From the NCBI GenBank assembly GCA_963707075.1, contig CAVPOX010000002.1, positions 1,674,001-1,738,000 on the forward strand: a stretch of 64,000 nucleotides of DNA. Reading direction: 5' to 3'. A program made the translations under genes and the position numbers. Source of the DNA: CAXMQZ01 sp963707075 (GTDB taxonomy: Bacteria; Acidobacteriota; Thermoanaerobaculia; Multivoradales; JAHEKO01). Below the pieces are notes generated by a model, which was given only the letters and a program-made list of their open reading frames with translations, searched no databases and was not told the origin of the DNA. Each line of letters starts with the position of its first letter. Position 1 is the first letter of the stretch. Shown piece after piece: positions 1-8,512 of this stretch.

Positions 1-857
1 TTGTCGGCGAGGCCCAGCTCATCCAGCTTGTCGAGCACCGTGCCCACGTTCCTGTCGTGATCGATCATGGTGTCGTGGTAGGGCGATTGGCCACGACCGG
101 CCTGACCCAGGCTTTCCGGCTTGGTGTGGGTGCGGAAGTGCATATGGGTGAAGTTCACCCAGACAAAGAAGGGCTTCCCCGCATTCGCCGCCCTGTCGAT
201 GAAATCCGCGGCTCGGGTCGCCACGTCGTCGTCGATGGTCTCCATGCGCTTGCGGGTCAAGGGACCGGTGTCTTCGATCTTGCCGTCGGCAAAGCTGTGA
301 ATGACACCCCGCGGACCGAACCGTTGGCTGAAGCCCGGGATTTCCGCGTCGGTCGGATAGTCGGGGTGCTCGGGCTCCTCCTCGGCATTCAGGTGGTAGA
401 GATTGCCGTAGAACTCATCGAATCCATGTTTGGTGGGCAGCATTTCATCTCGGTCACCGAGATGGTTCTTGCCGAACTGGCCGGTGGCGTAACCATGGGG
501 CTTGAGCAGCTCGGCCAGAGTCGGGTCCTCGGGCTGCATACCCTCCGTGGCACCGGGCATCCCGACCTTGCTCAGTCCGGTGCGGAACACACTCTGGCCA
601 GTGATGAACGCCGAACGTCCGGCCGTGCAGCTCTGCTCACCGTAGTAGTCGGTAAAGAGCATTCCTTCCCTGGCGACCCGGTCGATGTTGGGCGTCTGAT
701 ACCCCATCAAACCGCGGGTATAGACGCTCAGGTTGCTCTGGCCGATGTCGTCACCCCAGATGATGACGATATTGGGTTTGTCCTGAGCCGTTACCGCGAC
801 GGCGCTCAGCGACAGTGCCAGTGCCACGGATCCCATCCTGAATCGGTTCTGCTTCAA
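1..857 (-). CDS. Arylsulfatase-family sulfatase, 3' end cut by window
   Basis: Secreted or periplasmic type I sulfatase that hydrolyses sulfate esters. Reading the minus strand gives a signal peptide (about residues 1-22, ending AVTAQDKPNI), the metal-binding start 'PNIVIIWGDDIG', then 'SCTAGRSAFITG', which carries the C-x-A-x-R signature whose Cys is converted to formylglycine in this family. The frame stays open to base 1, so the C-terminus lies outside the window. The chosen start is a TTG at 857-855 because a good ribosome site (GGAGAAAG) lies just upstream; an in-frame ATG at 836 is the alternative. A long plus-strand frame over the same bases is a shadow. The natural substrate cannot be read from the sequence. 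Confidence 0.9.
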   Translation of the reverse strand, partial: MKQNRFRMGSVALALSLSAVAVTAQDKPNIVIIWGDDIGQSNLSVYTRGLMGYQTPNIDRVAREGMLFTDYYGEQSCTAGRSAFITGQSVFRTGLSKVGMPGATEGMQPEDPTLAELLKPHGYATGQFGKNHLGDRDEMLPTKHGFDEFYGNLYHLNAEEEPEHPDYPTDAEIPGFSQRFGPRGVIHSFADGKIEDTGPLTRKRMETIDDDVATRAADFIDRAANAGKPFFVWVNFTHMHFRTHTKPESLGQAGRGQSPYHDTMIDHDRNVGTVLDKLDELGLAD

Positions 858-1066
858 GGCTTTCTCCTTCCGTATTTCGGTCTTACCTGCGTGCAGCCTG
901 CCGACCCGTTACCGATCTTTACGGCCCTCTCGACCGCGTGGGCTTTCGTGCATTGTACTCTAACCTCACTCGGCCGACCTGCTCAGCGATGGAATCGCGC
1001 AGGGCTGTAACAGACGGACTCAGGCATGGACCAACCAAAGGACGGACCCGGAGGAGCCGTCACCGG

Positions 1067-1103
1067 TTGATGCCATGATGCCCTTAAAGTTGATGCTATG
1101 ATG
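1067..1103 (+). promoter_or_regulatory. Direct repeat in front of vapB-like gene (operator candidate)
   Basis: Two near-identical 14-mers, TTGATGCCATGATG (1067-1080) and TTGATGCTATGATG (1090-1103), start 23 bp apart directly upstream of the antitoxin ATG at 1109. A TATGAT hexamer (1097-1102) would place a transcription start at about 1109, that is a nearly leaderless message, and no ribosome site is seen. Ribbon-helix-helix antitoxins usually bind such repeated sites to autoregulate. The binding role is inference. Confidence 0.45.
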
Positions 1104-1108
1104 TGATC

Positions 1109-1522
1109 ATGCGAACCACGGTGCGAATCGACGATGCGCTGCTGCTCGAGCTCAAGGAGACCGCGGCCCGGGAGAAGGTTTCCTTGACTCGGCTACTCAA
1201 CCGAACCCTGCGGGCGGGGCTGCAAGCACAGCAAGAGGACAAGCGGCCTCGACGCCAGTATTGCGAGAACACCCACTCCATGGGCCGTCCTCGTGTCGAC
1301 CTGACAAAAGCGCTCGATGTGGCTTCCACCCTCGAAGACGAGGAAATGACGCGCAAGGCGCGGCTGCGCAAAAGAAGCTCATCGATCTCAACGTCCTACT
1401 CTACGCCATCAACCGGGACTCCGTTCATCACGAAACCGCCCTCGGCTGGTGGACCGAGGCCTTGCGGGATGACGAACCTATTGGTCTTTCGTGGGCAGTC
1501 CTGCTCGGCTTCCTCCGCCTGA
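1109..1522 (+). CDS. VapB-like ribbon-helix-helix antitoxin, stop codon lost
   Basis: Antitoxin half of a type II toxin-antitoxin pair. Residues 1-45 (MRTTVRIDDALLLELKETAA...) look like a ribbon-helix-helix DNA-binding fold, and the tail (LTKALDVASTLEDEEMTRKA) fits a toxin-wrapping segment. By family length the protein should end at residue 88 (...RLRK). The next codon, at 1373-1375, is AGA; a T at 1373 would make it TGA and at the same time make ATG at 1372-1374 for the toxin. As written, the frame runs on to 1522 through toxin sequence and gains an unnatural Ser/Pro-rich tail. Either a real mutation or a base error. The start at 1109 is preferred to the in-frame ATG at 1103. Confidence 0.7.
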   Translation: MRTTVRIDDALLLELKETAAREKVSLTRLLNRTLRAGLQAQQEDKRPRRQYCENTHSMGRPRVDLTKALDVASTLEDEEMTRKARLRKRSSSISTSYSTPSTGTPFITKPPSAGGPRPCGMTNLLVFRGQSCSASSA

Positions 1523-1800
1523 CCACCAACCCAGCCGTCTTTCCCGAGCCATTGGACACCCGGACGGCGCTCGGCAGGGTCGACACCTGGCTCGGCCTCG
1601 GTCAGACGCGTCTGGTCCAGGAGACCGAAGACCACTGGCACATCCTGCGGGAGCTGCTCTCTGAAACCGGCACTGCCGGAAACCTCACTACCGACGCCCA
1701 CCTCGCCGCCCTCGCCATCAGTCACGGTGCCACCCTGGTCTCGTTCGACAACGACTTTTCGCGCTTTCGAGTTCTGCGCTGGCAGAGTCCCGCAGCCTGA
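1372..1800 (+). pseudogene. VapC-like PIN-domain toxin, start codon lost
   Basis: PIN-domain endoribonuclease toxin, about 142 residues from the expected start. The body reads K-L-I-D-L-N-V-L-L-Y-A at the N-terminus, the usual opening of VapC proteins with the first catalytic Asp, and '...TDAHLAALAISHGATLVSFDNDF' near the end, with the later acidic residues. The codon where ATG is expected (1372-1374) is AAG, and no ATG, GTG or TTG lies nearby in frame; the first upstream ATG (1261) would overlap 110 bp of vapB and is implausible. The loss comes from the same single base that removes the antitoxin stop. If the base is a sequencing error, both genes are intact with an ATGA overlap. Confidence 0.75.
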
Positions 1801-1928
1801 CCGGTCGGTGAGGAGGAATCCCTCTCTCGCCCAGCATGAAGCGCTGGCCAAGACTGCCGAGCGAGAACACACTCTGCGAGTCCTGGAGACGACCAGCGGT
1901 CAGGGTGGCGGCGCTGAGATCCTGAGGC

Positions 1929-2768
1929 CTACTTCGGAAACAGCAACTGTACCTGAAGGCGCAGCGTCCAATCACCAGCGAATTCGGGTTTCTCGACGTT
2001 GTAGAAGGCCGAAACCGAGGCGTTCACCGGCCGCTTGCCGATCTTGAAGAGCTTGCCCGCACCGCCACCGAAGGGAATCGTCCACTGATTGCCGGAGGAG
2101 GCCTCCCAGTTGGCGGTGATGATCGGCGCGCTGGTCCAGTAGAAGCCGTTCGGGTAGTTGTAGTTGATGAAGTACTGGAACAGCATGCTGTTGACATCGG
2201 GGGCGTCACTGTCGCCCGCGATCGACCAGACGTTGTTGACGAGGGCTCCCAGCACCCAGGGTCCGGGCATGACCAGGGCCACGAATGAGGGTCCCAGGCT
2301 CCACTTGTCCGTACCCAAGACCTCGTCGGTGGCGGATGGAAAAACGAAGATCGGTCCGGCGCCCCAGATCAGCTTGCCGGGCTCGCGCGGTGACAGGAAG
2401 GCGGTGAAGTTGATATCGCCCAGGCCATTGGTGCGATCGGCCCCCGGGGCCGGCTGACTAATCACCGGCAGGATGGTGCGGGTGATCAGATTCCACCCCT
2501 TGCTGACGGAGAGAGGCCACACCGGTTGAATATTCAGCACGTTCTGGGTGCGATCTCTCGGGCCCACGTCGAAGTTGGTGTTGTTCTGGAAAGGCAGGCT
2601 GATGAGCGCCCCCACCGGATTCTGCGCCTGCTTGGCCAGCGACTCCTCGCTCAAGCCTCTTTGCTCGAGCTCGAACTCGTCCTGTGCGTTCGCCAAAACC
2701 GAGAAGAAAACGACAAGCGATACCGCGACGGCGGAAACTCTCGACTTCTTGATTCGGCCTCGCTTCAT
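1929..2768 (-). CDS. Outer-membrane beta-barrel channel-like protein
   Basis: About 279 residues with a signal peptide (MKRGRIKKSRVSAVAVSLVV...ANAQ). The mature part alternates short hydrophobic and aromatic strands ('ALISLPFQNNTNFDVG', 'WGAGPIFVFPSATDE', 'LRLQVQLLFPK' at the C-terminus) typical of outer-membrane barrels, and resembles the family annotated as neuromedin-U-like or phenol-degradation-MetA-like transporters. Its substrate is unknown. The start at 2768 is chosen because the signal peptide begins there; an in-frame start at 2816 would overlap trxC. It lies 37 bp downstream of trxC on the same strand and may be cotranscribed. Family assignment is from general sequence feel. Confidence 0.7.
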   Translation of the reverse strand: MKRGRIKKSRVSAVAVSLVVFFSVLANAQDEFELEQRGLSEESLAKQAQNPVGALISLPFQNNTNFDVGPRDRTQNVLNIQPVWPLSVSKGWNLITRTILPVISQPAPGADRTNGLGDINFTAFLSPREPGKLIWGAGPIFVFPSATDEVLGTDKWSLGPSFVALVMPGPWVLGALVNNVWSIAGDSDAPDVNSMLFQYFINYNYPNGFYWTSAPIITANWEASSGNQWTIPFGGGAGKLFKIGKRPVNASVSAFYNVEKPEFAGDWTLRLQVQLLFPK

Positions 2769-2805
2769 AACGCCCTCTTCGCTGTTGAGAAGCCTCTGCA
2801 CTTCA

Positions 2806-3243
2806 TTAACCGGCATGCATCTCGACCCACTGCATGATCTGCGGAAGCCCCATGGCCCCCGGCTGCCTCGCCACTTCTCGGCCCTGCTTGAATATCACCA
2901 CGGTCGGAATGGCCTGAATACCGTACCTCATCCCGAGGTTTCGCGCCTCCTCGGTATTGACCTTGGCCAGGCGGACCTTGGGCTCGAGTTGTTGGGCGGC
3001 TTGCTCGAAAGCCGGCGCCATCATCTTGCAGGGGCCGCACCAGGGGGCCCAGAAATCCACCACCACCGGAATGTCGCTGCGACCGATGAACTTGTCGAAG
3101 GTGGCTTCATTCAGATTGGTGGGGTGTCCCTGAAACAGCGGCTGTTTGCACTTGCCACAGACCGGCCCGTCGCCGAGCTTGGCGTCAGCCACCCGATTGA
3201 TCTGTTGGCAGTTGGGGCAGACGATGTGCTTGCTCTCTGTCAT
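2806..3243 (-). CDS. trxC: Thioredoxin 2 (zinc-ribbon thioredoxin)
   Basis: Cytoplasmic disulfide reductase of 145 residues. The N-terminal zinc ribbon has Cys9-x2-Cys12 and Cys29-x2-Cys32, and the thioredoxin fold follows with the active site WCGPC at 68-72 and the conserved cis-Pro segment 'AIPTVVIF'. The zinc-ribbon extension separates TrxC from TrxA; in E. coli TrxC is oxidative-stress induced (family knowledge). ATG at 3243 is preceded by GGAG at suitable spacing. A longer frame to 3669 is just open reading frame. The downstream neighbour is the outer-membrane protein gene. Confidence 0.93.
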   Translation of the reverse strand: MTESKHIVCPNCQQINRVADAKLGDGPVCGKCKQPLFQGHPTNLNEATFDKFIGRSDIPVVVDFWAPWCGPCKMMAPAFEQAAQQLEPKVRLAKVNTEEARNLGMRYGIQAIPTVVIFKQGREVARQPGAMGLPQIMQWVEMHAG

Positions 3244-3345
3244 CGCATCACTCCATAGAAAGACGTCAGCGACCGCCGACATTCTGTGCATACTCGGCCG
3301 CCATCGACAACACCTCCTCGGCGGCTTCTCTATACTTGCCTGTAG

Positions 3346-4818
3346 ATGACGGCGGACAGCACCAGCACCCCTGAAGTTGGACAACTCCACCATCGAAGGA
3401 GTCGACGCATGGCGATCTTTCTCGCGGTTTGCCATATTCTGGGCCTGATCTCCTCGATCCACGCCATCATGAGCACCCGTACCGCCCAGGGTGCGGTTGC
3501 CTGGGCCGTGTCGCTGAACACTTTTCCCTACATCGCCGTACCGGCCTACTGGGTGCTGGGCCGTAACAAGTTCCAGGGCTATGTCAACGCGCGACAACTG
3601 GTCGACGAGCAACTTGTCGAGGTCGCACCCGAGGTGACGGCCCATGTCGAGGCCTTCGTGATTGCCCACGACGAGCTGACGCCGGCACTGAAGATGGTCG
3701 ACACCCTCACCGATATGCCCTTCACCGATGGCAACGAGATCGAGCTATTGGTCGATGGTAATGCCACATTCGCCAGCATCCTCGAGGGCATCGCTCGAGC
3801 CAAGAACTACATCTTGTTTCAGTTCTTCATCGTCAAGGACGACGAGATCGGCCGCCAGATCAAGGATGCCCTGATCGCCAAGGCCGCTGAGGGCGTGCGG
3901 ATCTACTTTCTCTATGACGAAGTCGGCAGCAGCAAGCTGCCTCGGAGCTACCCGCTTGAGCTCGAGGAGGCGGGAGTAGAGGTCTCTCCCTTCAACACGA
4001 CTCAAGGGCGGCGGAACCGCTTTCAGATCAACTTCCGCAACCACCGCAAGATCGTCGTCGTCGACGGTCACACCGCCTGGATTGGGGGGCACAATGTGGG
4101 TGACGAGTACCTCGGCCGCAGCAAGGAGTTCGGCCACTGGCGCGATACCCACACGCGACTCTACGGACCCGCAGTCATCGGCGCTCAGATCTCCTTCGCC
4201 GAGGACTGGTACTGGGCGACTCGCGAGATGCCGACGCTCGATTGGCTTTCCGATCCCTCCCCGACGAGCAATGTCAAGGCTCTGGTGATTCCGACTGGTC
4301 CGGCGGATGCCCGGGAAACCGCTTCGCTCATGTTCGTGCAGGCCATCTCAGCCGCACAGGAGCGGATCTGGATCGCCAGCCCCTATTTCGTGCCCGATGA
4401 AGCGGTGCTCAAGGCCCTGGAACTGGCCGACCTAAGGGGAGTCGATGTGCGCATCATGATTCCCGACCGACCGGACCATCTGTTGGTCTATCTCGCCGCG
4501 TTCACTTTTCTCGAGGAGCTCGACCATACCGACATCGGCTTCCATCGGTACACCAAGGGCTTTCTGCATCAGAAGGTCGTGCTGGTCGACGATGGTGTCG
4601 GCGTCGTTGGCACCACCAACCTCGACAATCGCTCCCTGCGATTGAATTTCGAGATCTCCTTGTTGGCAGTCGACGACGACTTCGCAGCCGACGTCACAGC
4701 GATGCTCGAAGAGGACTTTGCCAACTGTCGCAAGATGCGACCTGGCGAGCTCCGCGAGAGCCCCCTGTGGTTTCGCTTCGCTGCCCGCACGGCGCGTCTC
4801 TTCGCACCCATTCTCTGA
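3346..4818 (+). CDS. cls: Cardiolipin synthase (phospholipase D family)
   Basis: Inner-membrane enzyme of 490 residues that condenses phosphatidylglycerol to cardiolipin. Two N-terminal transmembrane segments (about residues 22-70, 'MAIFLAVCHILGLISSIHAI' and 'GAVAWAVSLNTFPYIAVPAYW') form the PLDc_N domain, followed by two PLD domains with complete HKD motifs: 'NHRKIVVVDGHTAWIGGHN' and 'HQKVVLVDDGVGVVGTTN'. Length and layout match ClsA-type enzymes. The ATG at 3346 is used; ATG at 3409 would remove only residues before the first membrane segment. No partner genes adjoin it. Confidence 0.93.
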   Translation: MTADSTSTPEVGQLHHRRSRRMAIFLAVCHILGLISSIHAIMSTRTAQGAVAWAVSLNTFPYIAVPAYWVLGRNKFQGYVNARQLVDEQLVEVAPEVTAHVEAFVIAHDELTPALKMVDTLTDMPFTDGNEIELLVDGNATFASILEGIARAKNYILFQFFIVKDDEIGRQIKDALIAKAAEGVRIYFLYDEVGSSKLPRSYPLELEEAGVEVSPFNTTQGRRNRFQINFRNHRKIVVVDGHTAWIGGHNVGDEYLGRSKEFGHWRDTHTRLYGPAVIGAQISFAEDWYWATREMPTLDWLSDPSPTSNVKALVIPTGPADARETASLMFVQAISAAQERIWIASPYFVPDEAVLKALELADLRGVDVRIMIPDRPDHLLVYLAAFTFLEELDHTDIGFHRYTKGFLHQKVVLVDDGVGVVGTTNLDNRSLRLNFEISLLAVDDDFAADVTAMLEEDFANCRKMRPGELRESPLWFRFAARTARLFAPIL

Positions 4819-4859
4819 CACAGGGAGCGCGGCAAAGGCATCCGGGACTACCCTCCGAG

Positions 4860-4917
4860 CCGTCTATTCGCCGAACGCAGCCTTACCCTCCTGTTGCGGA
4901 GAGAGGCGAATAGACGG
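4860..4917. repeat. Dispersed palindromic repeat (REP-like), copy 1
   Basis: A 13-bp perfect inverted repeat, CCGTCTATTCGCC against GGCGAATAGACGG (4860-4872 and 4905-4917), with a 32-nt loop, sits between cls and the alpha/beta hydrolase gene. Its reverse complement matches 60094-60146 over most of its length, including the core CCTCTCTCCGC and the run AGGGT-AGGCTGC-TTCGGCGA. Two copies 55 kb apart mark it as a repetitive extragenic element. Confidence 0.7.
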
Positions 4918-4950
4918 TCGGACCCCGGACGGACCAAAGCGAGAGGGTAT

Positions 4951-5745
4951 TCATGGGAGGCCGCCGAGGAAATCGAGCATCACCTTGGTAACCTTCTCGG
5001 GCTGCTCCAGAGATGAGAGGTGGCCGGCTCCAGGAATGATCTCCAGACGTGCGCCGGCGATGCCCTCGGCGATTCGTTGCGACCGCGCGACCGGCTGCGC
5101 GCAGTCTTCATTGCCCACCATCACCAGGGTCGGTACCTGGATCCTGGCGAGATCATCCACCAACGAATCGCGCGTGACCACCGCCTCGAGACCGCGCAGG
5201 ACCGATGGTAGATCGATCGACAGAAAATTGGGGATCCATTCATCGACGACCTGACGGTTCTCACTCAGGGTGGTGCCGCCGAACATGATCGGGGCAACCG
5301 CGGGGACGAATGGGCGCAAACCGAACAGGCGGGCACCCAGGCCGAGGGCACGATACTTGAGCCTCGGATAGAAGGGTTCGCTCTCCGCGCTTGCATCGGC
5401 CACTACGATGGCGCGGACCCGCTCCGGCGCATCGATCGCGGCCTTGAGAGCCACCATGCCGCCGGTCGACAAACCCGCCCATACCGCGGTGTCGATCTCG
5501 AGCTCATCGAGAATGGCAACCGTGTCATTGACCAGGTCTGACAAGGTGAACAACTTCTTGGCAGTTCCACTCTGGCCATGCCCGCGATAGTCGATGTTGA
5601 CCACCCGAAAGGTCTCCGCCAGGGCCGGAACCTGATGGATCCACATCTCTCCCGAGCAGAGCAGGCTGTGGCCCAGCACGATGGCTGGGCCAGAGCCAAC
5701 CTCCTCGTAGAAGATCCGCTGGTGGCGACGCTCGAGATGCGGCAT
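4951..5745 (-). CDS. Alpha/beta-fold hydrolase
   Basis: A 264-residue soluble hydrolase. It has the oxyanion-side 'LGHSLLCSGEMW' after strand 3, 'DYRGHGQSG', the nucleophile elbow 'GLSTGGM' with its Ser, the acid region 'LVMVGNEDCAQPV' (Asp) and the catalytic His in 'IPGAGHLSSLEQPEKV'. The overall pattern resembles 3-oxoadipate enol-lactonase-like or esterase-like members, but the substrate cannot be assigned. No beta-ketoadipate genes are nearby. The ATG at 5745 fits the family start (HLERRHQRIFYEEVGSGPAIV). It lies downstream of the KefC-like gene on the same strand, separated by a hairpin. Confidence 0.88.
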   Translation of the reverse strand: MPHLERRHQRIFYEEVGSGPAIVLGHSLLCSGEMWIHQVPALAETFRVVNIDYRGHGQSGTAKKLFTLSDLVNDTVAILDELEIDTAVWAGLSTGGMVALKAAIDAPERVRAIVVADASAESEPFYPRLKYRALGLGARLFGLRPFVPAVAPIMFGGTTLSENRQVVDEWIPNFLSIDLPSVLRGLEAVVTRDSLVDDLARIQVPTLVMVGNEDCAQPVARSQRIAEGIAGARLEIIPGAGHLSSLEQPEKVTKVMLDFLGGLP

Positions 5746-5774
5746 AAAGGCTGTGGCGGCAGTCTACACCACCT

Positions 5775-5814
5775 GGTGACAGGATACTCTTGGACCCAAA
5801 AGTATCCTGTCACC
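5775..5814. terminator. Perfect 14-bp inverted repeat at the kefC-like stop codon
   Basis: GGTGACAGGATACT (5775-5788) and AGTATCCTGTCACC (5801-5814) pair perfectly around a 12-nt loop. The right arm contains the TGA stop of the antiporter gene (5810-5812). No U-tract follows, so it is either a terminator-like hairpin or a repetitive element. The same 14-mer occurs once more, again spanning a stop codon, at 19708-19721. Confidence 0.55.
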
Positions 5815-7702
5815 GCTTTGGGTTGCCGTACTCCTTGCGCAGGGACTCGGTGTCCCAACCCAGGTCACGGGTCTCGCCGGTGTCTTCGAGATCTCCGAGC
5901 AAGAGCGCCTCGAGGTCACCGATCCGCTGACGGGCTGTGTGGATGTAGAGCTTCTTGTCATGGCGCATCTCGGCCAGCTCGCGCACGGCGGCCTCATCGT
6001 GGGCACGGAACTTCCTGGCCGCTCGTGTGACCTGGAAAGCCCTCCTTCCCAGCAGACGCAACGCATCGACACCGGTTCGCAGGCCACTGTCGAGCTTCTC
6101 GCGATAGACGTGCTCCACACCGGCATCGAGGAGATCGTAGGCCTCCCGGCGGTTGGCCGCGTGAGCCAACAGGGTGAGATGAGGAAAGTGCTCCTGGGCG
6201 GTGGCCACCAGGTTCATCTCCTTTTCATGGCTGTCGAGCGCCAGCACGAGGAGTTTCGCCTGCCTGGCTCCCGCAACCTCGAGAAGATCGACTCGGCTCG
6301 CATCACCATAGAAGACCTTCAGCCCCAGCTTGCGCAAGAGATCGACCCGATCCGAATCGTACTCGAGCACCGTGGTACCGATGCCGTTGGCCAACAGGAA
6401 GCGCCCGACGATGCTGCCGAAACTGCCGAATCCGGCAATGATCACGGGGTTTTCGACGTCGATGACATCCGCTTCCCGTGCCTCGACCTCGCGCGTCCCC
6501 AAGCGCGGTTGCAGGAGCTTCTCGTTCAACAACATCAGCAAAGGCGTCGCGGCCATGGTCAACGCCACGACTGCAATCAGCGTGGAGACCTGATCCGGTT
6601 CCAGGACCCCTTCGCTGACTGAGAATGAGAACAGCACAAATGCGAACTCACCTGCCTGAGCCAGGGAGAAGGAAAAGAGCAGATTCTGATCCAACCCGAG
6701 GTTGAAGACGCGACCGAGCATCAGCAACACCACCAGCTTGACCATGATCAGCAAGATCGTCAGGGACAGCACGAGCCCGAGTCGCTCGGCGATCAGGTTG
6801 AAATCGATCGCGGCTCCGACCGAGATGAAAAACAGACCGAGCAGCAGTCCCTTGAACGGCTCGATATCCGATTCCAACGCGTGCCGGTACTCACTCCGCG
6901 CCAGGATCACTCCGGCCAAAAAGGTACCCAGTGCGGGACTGACGCCGACCTTGGCCATCAGCACCGCGGTGGCAATGACCAGCAGCAGCGCTGCAGCGGT
7001 AAAGAGCTCGCGCATCCTGGCCCGCGCGATGAAGCGAAAGAACGGCTGCAGAAGAAAACGGCCCGCCAGAACGATGAAGACTACGGCACCAATCACCACC
7101 AGAGTCTCTGCCCAACCAGGAAGACTAGCGACCCAAGTCGTATCGTGGCTGTTGGCCGATATCTTGTGGCTAGCCCTGGCCCCGGAGGCGAGCAGCGGCA
7201 GCAGGGCCAGAATCGGGATGACCGCGATGTCCTGGAACAGCAGGACCGAAAAGGCGCTCTGGCCGCCCGAGGTTCGCAGCAATCCCTTCTCGTTCAGGGT
7301 CTGGAGCACGATGGCCGTGGAGGAGAGAGCCAGGATGATGCCAATCGCCACAGCCTGCCGCCAGCCCAACTCGAATGCCATACCGATCCCCGCTATGGCG
7401 AGAGCGGTGATCCCCACCTGAGATCCGCCGAGACCGAGGATGGGAGCGCGCAGTCCCCAGACGCGGCTCGGCTCCAGCTCCAGCCCGATCAGGAAGAGCA
7501 TCAGCACGACGCCAAACTCGGCGAAGTGCATCACGTCCTGCCCTTCCTCCCCAACCAGTCCAAGGGCGAAGGGACCGACAGCGACACCGGCGAGGAGATA
7601 GCCCAGAACCGAGCCGAGCCCCAGACGCCTGGAGACGGGCACCGATACGACCGCTGCCGCCAGGTAGATCAGTGCCTGGACGAAGAACTCCTCAGCATGC
7701 AT
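5810..7702 (-). CDS. CPA2-family K+/H+ antiporter with TrkA-N domain (KefC-like)
   Basis: A 630-residue inner-membrane cation/proton antiporter. Residues 1-390 contain about 12 transmembrane segments, beginning 'FVQALIYLAAAVVSVPVSRR' and including 'LGTFLAGVILARSEYRHALE' and 'SFSLAQAGEFAFVLFSF'. A cytosolic RCK/TrkA-N domain follows ('VIIAGFGSFGSIVGRF' with the GxGxxG nucleotide loop, then 'LEYDSDRVDLLRKLGLKVFYG'). This is the KefB/KefC layout; the family is gated by glutathione adducts and protects against electrophiles by acidifying the cytoplasm. Its ATG overlaps the TGA of the upstream KefF-like gene by one base (TGATG), which supports coupled translation of the pair. Confidence 0.92.
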   Translation of the reverse strand: MHAEEFFVQALIYLAAAVVSVPVSRRLGLGSVLGYLLAGVAVGPFALGLVGEEGQDVMHFAEFGVVLMLFLIGLELEPSRVWGLRAPILGLGGSQVGITALAIAGIGMAFELGWRQAVAIGIILALSSTAIVLQTLNEKGLLRTSGGQSAFSVLLFQDIAVIPILALLPLLASGARASHKISANSHDTTWVASLPGWAETLVVIGAVVFIVLAGRFLLQPFFRFIARARMRELFTAAALLLVIATAVLMAKVGVSPALGTFLAGVILARSEYRHALESDIEPFKGLLLGLFFISVGAAIDFNLIAERLGLVLSLTILLIMVKLVVLLMLGRVFNLGLDQNLLFSFSLAQAGEFAFVLFSFSVSEGVLEPDQVSTLIAVVALTMAATPLLMLLNEKLLQPRLGTREVEAREADVIDVENPVIIAGFGSFGSIVGRFLLANGIGTTVLEYDSDRVDLLRKLGLKVFYGDASRVDLLEVAGARQAKLLVLALDSHEKEMNLVATAQEHFPHLTLLAHAANRREAYDLLDAGVEHVYREKLDSGLRTGVDALRLLGRRAFQVTRAARKFRAHDEAAVRELAEMRHDKKLYIHTARQRIGDLEALLLGDLEDTGETRDLGWDTESLRKEYGNPKR

Positions 7703-8319
7703 CAGCGGCTCTCCGTCTCGGGCTGGAGCAGCCTTTCCAGCTGCCAGTTCAGCCGTGGATGGGCATCGGCGAGTCGGGCATCCAAACGGTCATCTCGCAG
7801 GGCCTCGAGCAGCCGAAGATAGTCCTCGCTGTGGGACCGCACCTCCTCGGGCGTGATCCCATGGGTGCCGTGAACCACGAACGGCGGCAGGTAGTCCATG
7901 CCACACAGGCGAAAGGTCTGTTCCAGGGGGGCCAGGAACTGTCGGATGGTGAACCGATTGTGACCCTCGCCCCGATAGGCGCTCTCCCGACCGCCGGTGG
8001 TCAGAACATTCAGCGCACACTTGCCTGCCAGCATACGGCCCTCGGAACCATAAGCCCAACCATGCTCCAGCACGAGATCCTGCCATTCCTTGAGCAGCGC
8101 CGGGGTGCTGTACCAGAACAAGGGATGCTGCAGGACGAGGATGTCGTGATCGACAAGGAGTAACTGTTCTCGCGATACGTCGATGTCGAAATCAGGATAC
8201 TCCTCATAGAGATCGTGGAAGGTCACACCCGGAAGGTCCCGCACCGCTCTGATCAGGAGCCGGTTGACACGAGACCTTTCGAGCGCCGGATGGGCGAAGA
8301 GGATGAGGATTCGTTTCAT
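7702..8319 (-). CDS. KefF/KefG-like NAD(P)H-dependent flavin oxidoreductase
   Basis: A 205-residue flavodoxin-fold quinone reductase. It opens with the FMN-phosphate loop region 'RILILFAHPALERSRVN' and has the family core 'VLQHPLFWYSTPALLKEWQDLVLEHGWAYG' and 'LTTGGRESAY'. In enterobacteria the equivalent KefF or KefG binds the Kef antiporter and is required for full activity (family knowledge). Here it is directly upstream of and one base overlapped with the KefC-like gene, so the same partnership is inferred. ATG at 8319. Confidence 0.92.
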   Translation of the reverse strand: MKRILILFAHPALERSRVNRLLIRAVRDLPGVTFHDLYEEYPDFDIDVSREQLLLVDHDILVLQHPLFWYSTPALLKEWQDLVLEHGWAYGSEGRMLAGKCALNVLTTGGRESAYRGEGHNRFTIRQFLAPLEQTFRLCGMDYLPPFVVHGTHGITPEEVRSHSEDYLRLLEALRDDRLDARLADAHPRLNWQLERLLQPETESR

Positions 8320-8398
8320 GAGCCTACGGCCGCTGGAGCCAAAAAAAGCATGATCGTGATCGATCTGCGAGAGGATACAAGATCTCGTAAATCAATCA

Positions 8399-8414
8399 TT
8401 GACATTTCTGTCAA
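8399..8414 (+). promoter_or_regulatory. Palindrome with TTGACA in the RRM gene leader
   Basis: TTGACA-TTTC-TGTCAA (8399-8414) is a perfect 6-bp inverted repeat whose left arm is a consensus -35 hexamer. It lies about 100 bp upstream of the RRM gene start at 8513. No strong -10 is seen 17 bp downstream (TTACCG at 8422-8427). A promoter with an overlapping operator and a roughly 80-nt leader is possible. This is inference. Confidence 0.35.
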
Positions 8415-8512
8415 AAGACAATTACCGTTGCAGAACCAACCTCGAAAAGGTCTGCCTAGCGGCAAACAAGCTCAGCTCATCCGGCAACAGTTCTTATGGA
8501 GGAGCACTTCCT

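Noticed and set aside
57..1010. 317-residue plus-strand frame over the sulfatase gene
   Set aside because: The minus strand encodes a clear sulfatase with signal peptide and formylglycine motif; the plus frame has no family features and is a codon-bias shadow.
1261..1800. VapC starting at ATG 1261
   Set aside because: It would overlap the antitoxin by more than 100 bp in another frame and add about 37 residues foreign to the family; the expected start is the altered codon at 1372.
4860..4917. Rho-independent terminator after cls
   Set aside because: The 32-nt loop, lack of a U-tract and a second copy upstream of ygfK fit a repetitive element better.
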